This document shows, one piece after another, positions 1 to 7,354 of a stretch of DNA of 8,327 nt; within the stretch, counting starts at the first letter, position 1, and every line of letters begins with the position of its first letter. Source of the stretch: Thermoplasmata archaeon. GTDB lineage: Archaea; Thermoplasmatota; Thermoplasmata; Lutacidiplasmatales; UBA184. A program made the translations under genes and the position numbers. The notes under the pieces are model-generated. The model had not been told where the DNA came from. It worked only from the letters and a program-made list of their open reading frames with translations, and made no database searches. Location of the stretch: assembly GCA_030039135.1 (NCBI GenBank), contig JASHQN010000114.1, forward strand, positions 1 through 8,327. The letters are read 5' to 3'.

Positions 1-110
1 CCCGTGGTCGGGGTGGCGTTCTCGTGCATCGCCACCATTCCCGTCATTATCCTCACGGTCTTCCTCCAGAAGTACCTCAAGGGCGAGGACCTGGCGGCGG
101 GGGTGCGCGG

Positions 111-114
<4 letters not shown>
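1..114 (+). CDS. Carbohydrate ABC transporter permease, C-terminal fragment (MalG-like)
   Basis: Only the last 37 codons and the stop are in the window; the gene begins upstream. The peptide has one hydrophobic membrane segment (residues about 4-21 of the fragment, with IATIPVIILTVFLQKY) followed by a short charged tail, KGEDLAAGVRG. This is how the inner-membrane permeases of the MalG/UgpE type end, with a final helix and then a short tail containing a Gly-rich basic end. The stop overlaps the start of the following ATPase gene (ATGA at 111-114), which indicates translational coupling in a sugar-transporter operon. The assignment rests on the tail pattern and on the MalK-type neighbour, because the diagnostic EAA loop is outside the window. 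Substrate cannot be read from this fragment. Confidence 0.72.
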
Positions 115-1154
<1,040 letters not shown>

Positions 1155-1175
1155 ACGGCGCCGGACCGTCGCTCG

Positions 1176-2852
1176 TCAGGGGACCGGCCGGGCCCGCCGG
1201 GTGAGAAAGAGCGTCCAGGAGAACCCGCGGCGATCGAGCCGAGCCATGTAGTCGTGGCCGACGACCGTCGATGAGGAACCGGTCCGCAAGAGCTCCACCG
1301 GGGAGGCCCAAACGGTCGGGGGGAGTGGGACCGTCACCGTCGCCGGTTCGGGGGCGAAGTTGTAGAGGCCGAGGAGCCGGTACTCGGCGGACGGCCGCCA
1401 GAACCCGAGGACCGGCGAGTCGCCGAGCTCGATGCCTTCGAACCGCTCAGAACCGAAGACCGCCGCGTGCGACGCGCGGATCCGCAAGAGCGTGCGTACC
1501 CGCCACAGGAGCGAACCCGGTTGCCGGTCCTCGTCCGCGACGTTCCGCGCGGCCGGAGCGAACGGAGCGTCCGTGACGATCGGGCGGGTGAGCTCTTCCG
1601 GCGGCGCGGTCGAGAAGCCGCCGTTCGGGCCGCTCGACCACTGCATCGGCGTTCGGACCCCGTCGCGGTCGGTGAGATCGAGCCGGTCCCCCATCCCGAT
1701 CTCGTCGCCGTAGTAGAGGTAGGGAGACCCCGGGAGGCCGAGGATGAGGGCGGTGAGCAGGACGATCGACGAGTCGTCCCCCTTGAGAAGCGGTGCGAGA
1801 CGCCGGCGGATCCCGTTGTGGATCCGCGCTCCCGGCGTGCTGTCGAACTCGCGGAAGAAGAGCGCGCGCTCCTCGTCGCTGACCTGCTCGAGGGAGAGCT
1901 CGTCGTGGTTCCGGAGGAAGTAGGCCCACCCGCAATCGCCCGGGACCCCGGGGAGCGTCGCGCGGAGCACGTCGAGCACCCGCTTCGGGTTCTGGTCCCC
2001 GATCGAGAGGAAGAAGTTCGGCATGGCCGGAAAGTGAAGAACCATCTGGAACTCCTTGCCTTGGTCGAAGTAGGCGACGGTCTCGGGGACCGACTGGTTC
2101 GCTTCCGCGACGAGCGCCGTCCCGGGGAACTCGGCGTCCATCATCGCGCGCAGGGTCTGGAAGAACTGGTGGACCTCGGGGAGGCTCTGGCACTTCGTCC
2201 CTTCCCGCTTGTAGAGGTACGGGACGGCGTCGCATCGGAAGCCGTCGAGCCCCCGGGCGAGCCAGAAGCGGGCGAAGTTGAGCATCTCGGCGTGCACAGC
2301 CGGCGTGTCGTAGTTGAGGTCGGGCTGCCACGCGAAAAACCGGTGGAAGTAGTACTGCCCCGCGGCGTCGTCCCACGTCCAGTTCGAATGCTCGTAGTCC
2401 GGGAACATCAGGCGGGCCCGGGAGAACTCCTTGCCCGTGTCCGACCAGAGGAACCAGGAACGATAGGGCGAGGACCGGTCCTTGCGGGCCTCCTGAAACC
2501 ACGGGTGCTGGTCGGAGATGTGGTTCGTCACGAGGTCGCCGAGGACGCGGATCCCGCGTGCGTGCGCCCCCTCGACGAGCGCGGCGAGGTCGTCCATCGT
2601 CCCGAACCGGGGATCGACCCGATAGTGGTCGGAGATGTCGTAGCCATCGTCCTTCCAGGGCGAGACGTAGAACGGTAGGAGCCAGATCGCCCCGACCCCG
2701 AGGTCCCGAAGGTAGTCGAGCTTCTCCGTCACGCCGGCGAGGTCGCCGATCCCGTCGCCGTTGCTGTCGTAGAACGACCGGACCGGCAGTTCGTAGAACA
2801 CGACGGTGCGGAACCAGTCGGGGGCGCGGAGATCGGACTCGGTCGGTGACAT
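1176..2852 (-). CDS. treS: Trehalose synthase-like GH13 enzyme (maltose alpha-D-glucosyltransferase)
   Basis: The protein has 558 residues and is a GH13 alpha-amylase-superfamily (beta/alpha)8 barrel. It is closest in pattern to TreS, which interconverts maltose and trehalose by an intramolecular transfer in the cytoplasm. Conserved blocks are YELPVRSFYDSNGDGIGD (20-37), DLVTNH (106-111), GFRCDAVPY with nucleophile Asp208, VAEAN with acid/base Glu250, and FLRNHDEL with transition-state Asp317. TreS-type features include NWTWD, HQPDLNYD-like WQPDLNYD, PYLYKREGT, GIRRRLAPLL and YYGDEIGMGD. The length matches TreS without a fused maltokinase. A beta-sandwich C-terminal domain follows (about 470-558). 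There is no signal peptide. It converges with the sugar-transporter ATPase gene across 21 bases, which fits intracellular use of imported disaccharide. A related oligo-alpha-glucosidase cannot be excluded. The start ATG has no clear Shine-Dalgarno. Confidence 0.88.
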   Translation of the reverse strand: MSPTESDLRAPDWFRTVVFYELPVRSFYDSNGDGIGDLAGVTEKLDYLRDLGVGAIWLLPFYVSPWKDDGYDISDHYRVDPRFGTMDDLAALVEGAHARGIRVLGDLVTNHISDQHPWFQEARKDRSSPYRSWFLWSDTGKEFSRARLMFPDYEHSNWTWDDAAGQYYFHRFFAWQPDLNYDTPAVHAEMLNFARFWLARGLDGFRCDAVPYLYKREGTKCQSLPEVHQFFQTLRAMMDAEFPGTALVAEANQSVPETVAYFDQGKEFQMVLHFPAMPNFFLSIGDQNPKRVLDVLRATLPGVPGDCGWAYFLRNHDELSLEQVSDEERALFFREFDSTPGARIHNGIRRRLAPLLKGDDSSIVLLTALILGLPGSPYLYYGDEIGMGDRLDLTDRDGVRTPMQWSSGPNGGFSTAPPEELTRPIVTDAPFAPAARNVADEDRQPGSLLWRVRTLLRIRASHAAVFGSERFEGIELGDSPVLGFWRPSAEYRLLGLYNFAPEPATVTVPLPPTVWASPVELLRTGSSSTVVGHDYMARLDRRGFSWTLFLTRRARPVP

Positions 2853-2907
2853 CGGTCGACGCCGGCGAATGACGACGACCTCGCCAAAACGCTTCCGCCG
2901 GACCCGC

Positions 2908-3789
2908 TTACGGTCCGCTCGCCGGTACTCCCGTGAGTCCCGCGCACACGGTGTAGAGCTGCGCCGCCGCGGCGAGGTCCCGGGACGCCGGATCGCCGGG
3001 GTTCACCTTCCGGCTCGAGAAGTACTCGCCCGAGACCGAGGCGACCGAGGGGTCGGTGGCCACGAAGATCGGCGTGATCGCCCCCCGACGGACGCTCTTG
3101 CCGAAGAGGAAGCCCAGGACCCGGATCGCCGCGGCGACCCCTCCCCCGTTGTTCTGGGCGAACCCCGAGGCGACGAACCCCGGATGCACGGCGTTGACCG
3201 TCACGCCCGTCCCGCCGAACCGTCGCGCGAACTCCCGGGTGAGCAGGATGAGCTCCAGCTTGGAGGTCCCGTAGGCGCGGTAGCCGGAGAATTGCCGCGC
3301 TCCCTGGAGGTCCGTGAAATCGATCTTCGCCCCGCGGTGGGCGGCGGACGCTATGTTCACGACCCTTGCGGGGGTCGCGGCCCGCAGGCGGTCGGCAAGC
3401 AGGTACGTCAGCAGGAACGGAGCGAGGACGTTCAAGGCGAAGGTCCGCTCGAGGCCGTCCGCGGTGACCTCTCGCCGGACGAAGTACGCCCCGGCGTTGT
3501 TGACGAGGCCCTGGATCGCGGGGTACCGGCCGGCCAGCTGGGTCGCGAGCGCGCGTACGTTGGCGATCGACGCGAGGTCCCCGCCCGTGAGCGCCTCCAC
3601 GCGAGAGTTACCCGTGGCCCGAGCGATCTCGGAAGCGACAGCCTGAGCGCGCACCCCGTCCCGCGCCACGATCACGGTCGTGAACCCTCGGGCCGCGACC
3701 CCGCGGGCGATCTCCGCCCCGATCCCCGAGGCACCGCCGGTGACCACAGTGACGCCCGGTGGCGGTGGAGGGGCGGACGGGGCACCCAT
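2908..3789 (-). CDS. Short-chain dehydrogenase/reductase (retinol dehydrogenase-like)
   Basis: This is a 293-residue classical SDR, an NAD(P)-dependent oxidoreductase of unknown substrate. The cofactor motif TGGASGIG lies at 17-24, and ARD at 42-44 (Arg after the second strand) hints at NADP(H). NNAG is at 97-100, and the catalytic tetrad is Asn120, Ser148 (NIASAAH), Tyr173 and Lys177 (YGTSK). Blocks such as RVVNIASAAHRG, IDFTDLQ, YRAYGTSKLE and TGVTVNAVHPGFV resemble the retinol dehydrogenase/WWOX-like branch. The open frame runs further upstream into the comA-like gene, but that part is out-of-frame shadow. The ATG at 3789 gives a Pro-rich leader of about 12 residues directly before the Rossmann fold. 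It lies 52 bases downstream of the phosphosulfolactate synthase and 55 bases upstream of treS on the same strand, so it may be co-transcribed with both. Whether it acts on a sulfonated metabolite is untested. Confidence 0.9.
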   Translation of the reverse strand: MGAPSAPPPPPGVTVVTGGASGIGAEIARGVAARGFTTVIVARDGVRAQAVASEIARATGNSRVEALTGGDLASIANVRALATQLAGRYPAIQGLVNNAGAYFVRREVTADGLERTFALNVLAPFLLTYLLADRLRAATPARVVNIASAAHRGAKIDFTDLQGARQFSGYRAYGTSKLELILLTREFARRFGGTGVTVNAVHPGFVASGFAQNNGGGVAAAIRVLGFLFGKSVRRGAITPIFVATDPSVASVSGEYFSSRKVNPGDPASRDLAAAAQLYTVCAGLTGVPASGP

Positions 3790-3841
3790 GTTCTGCACCA
3801 GGATGCAGTACCCGGGGTCAAATGTGGTTTCGGGGTCCCCT

Positions 3842-4840
3842 CTAACTGAGACGGTATTCCCGGCGACGGGAATCGTGGAGCGAGACGTACTCCTGGACCA
3901 GGCCCTGCCGCCGGAGCGAATCGAGGGCGCTCTGGACGGTGCGACGGGGCAGGCGGGACATCTGGGCGAGCTGCGACTGGTCGAGACCGTGGTAGGTCTC
4001 CAACAGGAAGAACAGGAACTTGGCCGCCGGAGGGCCCCGCACCGACTTGCTGGTCCGGATGGTACCCAGGGTTTCCGCGCGCAGGCCGTGACGCTGTGAC
4101 GCGAGGGCCGCCACGGAGGCGGGCGCCACGTTGCCGAGGTTGACATCGGCACCGAGTTCCCGGATGAGCTCGACCTGCTGGAACTCGAGCGGGGCCTCGA
4201 AGATCAGGTCCTCGATCGGGTGTTCCGCGACGATCGAGCGGACCCAGTCCCATTTGATCGCGCCGTCCGAGTCGTAGATCCCCACCCCCCGACCCGACTC
4301 CCGACTCTCCAAGATCACCTTCCGAGGGCCGAGGGACCGGGCATGACCGACCTGAGCGATCGTTTCTTTGAGCGAGAGCTGGTAGTGCGGGTCTTTCTTG
4401 CCGACCTCGATGAAGACGTCGAGCTTGCGCTCCCGCGCCAGCGTGGCGAGGCGCTCGATCTGCGAGGGCGCGAGCTCGATCACTCCGCTCGAGATCTCCA
4501 CGAGGTCGAAGCCGAGCTCCTTGGCCTCGTCTAGGAACTGGGGCGCCCGTTCGTGCGTGACCGCATACTCGAGCAGGGTCCCGCCGGTCGACACCTCGAT
4601 CGATGACTCGTGGTACGCCCGGATCCGTTCGCGAACGGCATCGCGGGGCACCAGCAAGGGGAGCCCCCAACCGAACTTCACGAAGTCGATGTAGGGCGCG
4701 TGCAGCGAGAGGTCCCGTGGCCCCGGACCTCCCAGACGGTCGAGCACGTGGGTGACGCCGGTCGCGCGAGGGCGCCGGACCGGGGGGATCGACTTCGGAA
4801 AGAAGGCGGTCTTGCTCTTCGACGTCGCGGAAACTGTCAC
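3842..4840 (-). CDS. comA: Phosphosulfolactate synthase (ComA family) fused to a C-terminal winged helix-turn-helix domain
   Basis: Residues 13-261 match ComA, which adds sulfite to phosphoenolpyruvate to give phosphosulfolactate, the first step towards coenzyme M and other sulfolactate products. Family signatures are YIDFVKFGWG (50-59), STGGTLLEYA (84-93), EIS at 115-117, EVGKK (145-149), ESRESGRGVGI (178-188), IFEAP (213-217), QQVELI, GADVNLGNVAP (230-240) and HGLRAETLG (251-259). The normal enzyme, about 250 residues, ends here. This protein continues for about 70 residues that read as a winged helix: helix AAKFLFFLLETY (272-283), helix DQSQLAQMSRL (287-297), recognition-type helix from PRRTVQSALDSLRRQGLV (298-315), and a basic wing ending HDSRRREYRLS. 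The fusion is in one frame with no stop. The start is a GTG at 4840 with a GGAG 11 bases ahead; no in-frame ATG precedes the conserved region. No comB, comC or comDE is present in the window, so the end product is unknown. Confidence 0.87.
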   Translation of the reverse strand: MTVSATSKSKTAFFPKSIPPVRRPRATGVTHVLDRLGGPGPRDLSLHAPYIDFVKFGWGLPLLVPRDAVRERIRAYHESSIEVSTGGTLLEYAVTHERAPQFLDEAKELGFDLVEISSGVIELAPSQIERLATLARERKLDVFIEVGKKDPHYQLSLKETIAQVGHARSLGPRKVILESRESGRGVGIYDSDGAIKWDWVRSIVAEHPIEDLIFEAPLEFQQVELIRELGADVNLGNVAPASVAALASQRHGLRAETLGTIRTSKSVRGPPAAKFLFFLLETYHGLDQSQLAQMSRLPRRTVQSALDSLRRQGLVQEYVSLHDSRRREYRLS

Positions 4841-4889
4841 GATGTGTTGAGCTCCTGCGCGGGAATTGCGTTCAAGGCGAGGAAATCCG

Positions 4890-4899
4890 GGTTAAATGC
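4890..4899 (-). promoter_or_regulatory. Candidate TATA element for comA-like gene
   Basis: On the minus strand this reads GCATTTAACC, the most TATA-like stretch in the divergent region. It is about 55 bases upstream of the GTG at 4840. A start about 25 bases downstream would leave a leader of roughly 28 bases that includes the GGAG. A heptamer TGCTCGC occurs twice next to it (4897-4903 and 4911-4917). The match is loose and the call is inference. Confidence 0.3.
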
Positions 4900-4935
4900 T
4901 CGCCGGTCCCTGCTCGCGGGTCGCTCCGGCGCGCT

Positions 4936-4945
4936 AGCCTTATCG
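4936..4945 (+). promoter_or_regulatory. Candidate TATA element for the phosphodiesterase gene
   Basis: The stretch AGCCTTATCG is centred near 4941. The usual archaeal spacing of about 26 bases would place transcription start close to 4967, next to the in-frame GTG at 4968. That would allow a leaderless message starting at the second GTG. It is a short and weak match in a GC-rich background. Confidence 0.25.
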
Positions 4946-4955
4946 AGCGAGGCCC

Positions 4956-6365
4956 GTGAACGCGAGCGTGGCCCGCGAACCCGAGCGACTCCTCATCCTC
5001 GGCCTCGACTCAGTCCCCGCCGACCTCCTCTTCGATCGGTACCGCCCGCAGATGCCGCACGTCGATCGGCTCCTCTCCCGGTCGACGTATGGGAACTTGA
5101 GGAGCACGGATCCCCCCATCACCGTTCCCGCGTGGGCGGTGATGTTCTCGGGCATGAACCCGGGAAGCCTCGGACTGTACGGGTTCCGCCACCGCCGGCC
5201 GTGGAGCTACTCCGAGATGTACACGCCGACCTCGCGGACCCTGCGCCACCCCATGCTCTGGGACCACCTCTCACGCGAGGGCCGTCGGGTCTGCATCATG
5301 GGGATGCCGCCCGGCTACCCACCTCCCGCGGTCAACGGGGTCTATGTCTCCGACTTCCTTACGCCGGATTCCGCCCGGGACTTCGTTGCCCCCGCGTCGC
5401 TCCGCGACGAGATCGACCGAGTCGCCGGCGGGTACGAGTTCGATGTGGAGTTCCGGGTGGACGACCGCGAAGGGATCGCGGAATCGCTCTATCGCATGAC
5501 CCGCAAGCATTTCGCCGTGGCCCGGCACCTCTGGGCCCGAGAGCGGTGGGATCTCTTCGCCCTGCACGAGATCGCGCCCGACCGCCTTCATCACACGTTC
5601 TGGAAGTACATCGATCCCTCCCACCCGAAGCACGAAGACCAGCCTCGGTTCCGCTCGATCGTCGAAGGATACTACGAGCTCCTCGACCGAGAGATCGGAT
5701 CCCTCCTCGAGGATGTCCCCGGCGACGTCCGCGTCCTCCTTCTTTCGGATCACGGCAGCCAGGCGATGCGGGGAGGGTTCTGTGTGAACGACTGGCTGAT
5801 CGAGCGCGGCTACCTCACCCTCGCCGGCCCTAGGCCCGCCCCCGGCACTGCGCTCGAGGACGTGAAGGTCGACTGGACCCGGACCCGCGCGTGGGGAGCC
5901 GGGGGGTACTACGCACGGATCTTCTTCAACGTCAAGGGGCGAGAGCCCGAAGGGGTCCTGGACGCGACGCAGATCCCCCAGTTCGACGCCTTGCTTCGCA
6001 AGGACCTCCACGGGATCCGAGCTCCGGACGGCTCTCCGCTCGGCGTTGAGGTGTTCTCTCCCGAGGAGCGCTACGGCAAGGTACTCGGGGACCCCCCCGA
6101 TCTCATGGTCTACTTCGGGGGCCTCACCTGGCGCTCCGCCGGCACCATCGGACATCCGTCCCTCTACCTCGACGAGAACGACACTGGACCGGACGACGCG
6201 GTGCACTCGCTCGACGGGATCTATTCGATCTCCGATCCGAAGGAAGGGGCGGGCCAGCCGGGGCCCACCGAGCAGCTGATCGACATCGCCCCTACCCTCC
6301 TCCGACTCTCCGGGCTTCCCGTTCCGAGCGACATGCAGGGTCGCGCGATCGAGCGGTTCGCCTGA
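4956..6365 (+). CDS. Alkaline phosphatase superfamily phosphodiesterase / nucleotide pyrophosphatase
   Basis: The 469-residue protein belongs to the type I phosphodiesterase/nucleotide pyrophosphatase branch of the alkaline phosphatase superfamily. These are two-metal enzymes that hydrolyse phosphate esters or nucleotide anhydrides. Likely ligands and nucleophile are Asp18 (LILGLDSV), nucleophile Thr56 (PPITVPAW), Asp209 and His213 (APDRLHHTFWKY), Asp265 and His266 (LLLSDHGS), and His417 (AVHSLDGIY). All expected positions appear intact. Other family-like stretches are GMNPGSLGLYGFRHR (66-80) and IDIAPTLLRLSGLPVPSDMQGR near the end. There is no signal peptide or membrane segment, so it is probably cytoplasmic. 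The start is a GTG at 4956; an in-frame GTG at 4968 is an alternative that suits the upstream TATA-like element. The APS kinase follows 126 bases downstream on the same strand. A role on PAPS, PAP or another nucleotide is inferred only from that neighbour; the substrate is unknown. Confidence 0.88.
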   Translation: MNASVAREPERLLILGLDSVPADLLFDRYRPQMPHVDRLLSRSTYGNLRSTDPPITVPAWAVMFSGMNPGSLGLYGFRHRRPWSYSEMYTPTSRTLRHPMLWDHLSREGRRVCIMGMPPGYPPPAVNGVYVSDFLTPDSARDFVAPASLRDEIDRVAGGYEFDVEFRVDDREGIAESLYRMTRKHFAVARHLWARERWDLFALHEIAPDRLHHTFWKYIDPSHPKHEDQPRFRSIVEGYYELLDREIGSLLEDVPGDVRVLLLSDHGSQAMRGGFCVNDWLIERGYLTLAGPRPAPGTALEDVKVDWTRTRAWGAGGYYARIFFNVKGREPEGVLDATQIPQFDALLRKDLHGIRAPDGSPLGVEVFSPEERYGKVLGDPPDLMVYFGGLTWRSAGTIGHPSLYLDENDTGPDDAVHSLDGIYSISDPKEGAGQPGPTEQLIDIAPTLLRLSGLPVPSDMQGRAIERFA

Positions 6366-6491
6366 CCTCGGCTCGCCAACGAGGATCGGCGGTGGGACAC
6401 GACCGTGCCGGGCACTCCACCGATCGTCGGCTCTCGTTCCCATCCGCGACGCAAAGACTCATTACGAGATGCGCGTCCGCGCGCTGGTGTC

Positions 6492-7043
6492 ATGGCGAAT
6501 CCAGGGTTCTGTGTCTGGCTGACGGGCCTTCCCGCGGCCGGCAAGAGCACGATCGCCGGGGAGCTCGCGGCGGAACTGCGTGCGCGCGGTTGGCCGGTGG
6601 AGCTCCTCGATGGGGAGGAGGTCCGGCAGTCGCTCAGCCCGGACCTCGGCTTCGACCGTGCGTCCCGGGAGGCCCATGCGGCCCGCCTCGCCTTCGTCGC
6701 GAGCCTCCTCGTCCGGCATGGGGTCGTCGCGATCGTGGCGGCGATCTCGCCGTATGCTTCGTCCCGCGACCGAGCCCGCAAGGAGATCTGCCACTTCGTG
6801 GAAACCTACGTCACGACGCCGCTCGCGGTCTGCGAGCGGCGCGACCAGAGGGGACTCTACCGCCGCGCCCGTGAGGGGCTGATCAAGGACTTCACCGGCG
6901 TCGACGATCCGTACGAGGTCCCGGAATCGCCCGACATCCGCGTCGACAACGTGGGCCGGACGGCCAAGGAGTCCGCACGCTTCGTCGCCGCCGAGCTCGA
7001 ACGCCTCGGCTGGCTCCTTCCGGGCCGACCCTCCTCGTCGTAA
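6492..7043 (+). CDS. cysC: Adenylylsulfate kinase (APS kinase)
   Basis: The product transfers phosphate from ATP to adenylyl sulfate, giving PAPS, the activated sulfate used by sulfotransferases or for reduction. At 183 residues it is a normal-length stand-alone CysC. Visible features are P-loop GLPAAGKST (12-20), LLDGEEVR (38-45, usually LDGDNVR), DLGFDRASRE (51-60), ISPY (84-87), PLAVCERRDQRGLYRRAREG (109-128) and IKDFTGVDDPYE (130-141). Probable APS-contacting residues Arg45, Arg59 and Lys131 are kept. The Asn normally found three residues after Arg59 is His62 here, and the Arg after ISPY is Ala88. The ATG at 6492 is chosen because it opens directly into the P-loop strand; an upstream in-frame GTG at 6405 would only add a non-conserved basic leader. 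No ATP sulfurylase or sulfotransferase gene is in view. A weak TATA-like CTCATTACGA (6459-6468) lies about 28 bases ahead. Confidence 0.92.
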   Translation: MANPGFCVWLTGLPAAGKSTIAGELAAELRARGWPVELLDGEEVRQSLSPDLGFDRASREAHAARLAFVASLLVRHGVVAIVAAISPYASSRDRARKEICHFVETYVTTPLAVCERRDQRGLYRRAREGLIKDFTGVDDPYEVPESPDIRVDNVGRTAKESARFVAAELERLGWLLPGRPSSS

Positions 7044-7074
7044 TCGGGGCTTCTCTGCAGTGGTCCGGGTGCCG

Positions 7075-7101
7075 GTGGCCGTCGACCGTGCCGACGGCCA
7101 C
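7075..7101. repeat. Perfect 10-bp inverted repeat between cysC and the toxin-antitoxin pair
   Basis: Arms GTGGCCGTCG (7075-7084) and CGACGGCCAC (7092-7101) pair perfectly around a 7-base loop. It lies 31 bases after the cysC stop and 37 bases before the vapB start. No T-tract follows, so it is not a classic intrinsic terminator of either the bacterial or archaeal kind. It could be a 3'-end-protecting stem, a boundary element or a dyad for a DNA-binding protein. Confidence 0.7.
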
Positions 7102-7130
7102 GAGCCTTGAAGTACCCTACATATGAATCT

Positions 7131-7141
7131 ACATACGTATG
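7131..7141. promoter_or_regulatory. Palindrome overlapping the vapB start, possible operator
   Basis: CATACGTATG (7132-7141) is a perfect 10-base palindrome that includes the vapB ATG. CATATG sits just upstream at 7120-7125. ACATACG recurs twice downstream of the toxin gene, at 7763-7769 and 7929-7935. VapB or VapBC complexes usually bind palindromes over their own promoter, so this is a natural operator candidate. Binding itself is inferred. Confidence 0.4.
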
Positions 7142-7354
7142 CCGTCCCGAAATATCGCCGTGCAACGCGACGTGTACGCTGCCCTGAAGAAGGAAAAGCG
7201 GGCCGGGGAGAGCTTCACAGATCTGTTCCTCCGCCTGCTTCATCAGCGGGGCTCGATCGACGAGATCCGCGGTGCTTGGGGGCCGTCGGGCGGGCCCGAA
7301 GACCTACGACGGCTCGAACGACTCCGTCGCCGAGGAGCCGGGGGTCGGGCATGA
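7139..7354 (+). CDS. vapB: VapB-type antitoxin
   Basis: The 71-residue protein begins MPSRNIAVQRDVYAALKKEK followed by RAGESFTDLFLRLLHQRG. This is the pattern of the short archaeal VapB antitoxins (DUF217-like), with a ribbon-helix-helix-like N-terminus: strand, YxxLKxEKRxGESFSD, then a helix. The basic C-terminal third (EDLRRLERLRRRG) would be the toxin-wrapping tail. It normally neutralises the PIN nuclease encoded next to it and represses its own promoter. The stop overlaps the toxin start by ATGA at 7351-7354, the standard arrangement for translational coupling. There is no Shine-Dalgarno; the gene is probably leaderless or nearly so. Another ATG at 7123 opens the toxin frame instead and is not preferred, because the region 7139-7350 has convincing VapB residues only in this frame. 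Confidence 0.82.
   Translation: MPSRNIAVQRDVYAALKKEKRAGESFTDLFLRLLHQRGSIDEIRGAWGPSGGPEDLRRLERLRRRGAGGRA

Noticed and set aside
1447..2678. Long open frames of about 350-400 codons on both strands overlapping treS
   Set aside because: They are Arg/Pro/Glu-rich shadow frames of a GC-rich gene. The treS frame carries all GH13 motifs, and the shadows carry none.
3790..4152. Upstream extension of the SDR reading frame into the comA-like gene
   Set aside because: The extension has no conserved residues and overlaps the winged-helix coding region in another frame. The ATG at 3789 starts just before the Rossmann fold.
3672..4670. 332-codon minus-strand frame across the SDR and comA-like genes
   Set aside because: It crosses two well-supported genes in another frame and reads as low-complexity Arg/Pro/Gly sequence.
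4610..5833. 407-codon plus-strand frame spanning comA and the phosphodiesterase
   Set aside because: It runs antisense to comA and out of frame with the phosphodiesterase. Its composition is typical of a shadow frame, with no motifs.
6390..6422. Dyads CGGTGG/CCACCG and GTGCC/GGCAC between the phosphodiesterase and cysC
   Set aside because: The arms are only five or six bases long in GC-rich DNA and no element type fits them.
5271..6443. 390-codon minus-strand frame opposite the phosphodiesterase
   Set aside because: It is antisense to a gene with intact metal-binding motifs and has no recognisable domain itself.
7123..7350. Toxin frame extended to the ATG at 7123, giving a 202-residue protein
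   Set aside because: This stretch encodes the antitoxin in another frame. The toxin's first PIN motif begins at the ATG at 7351, which overlaps the antitoxin stop.
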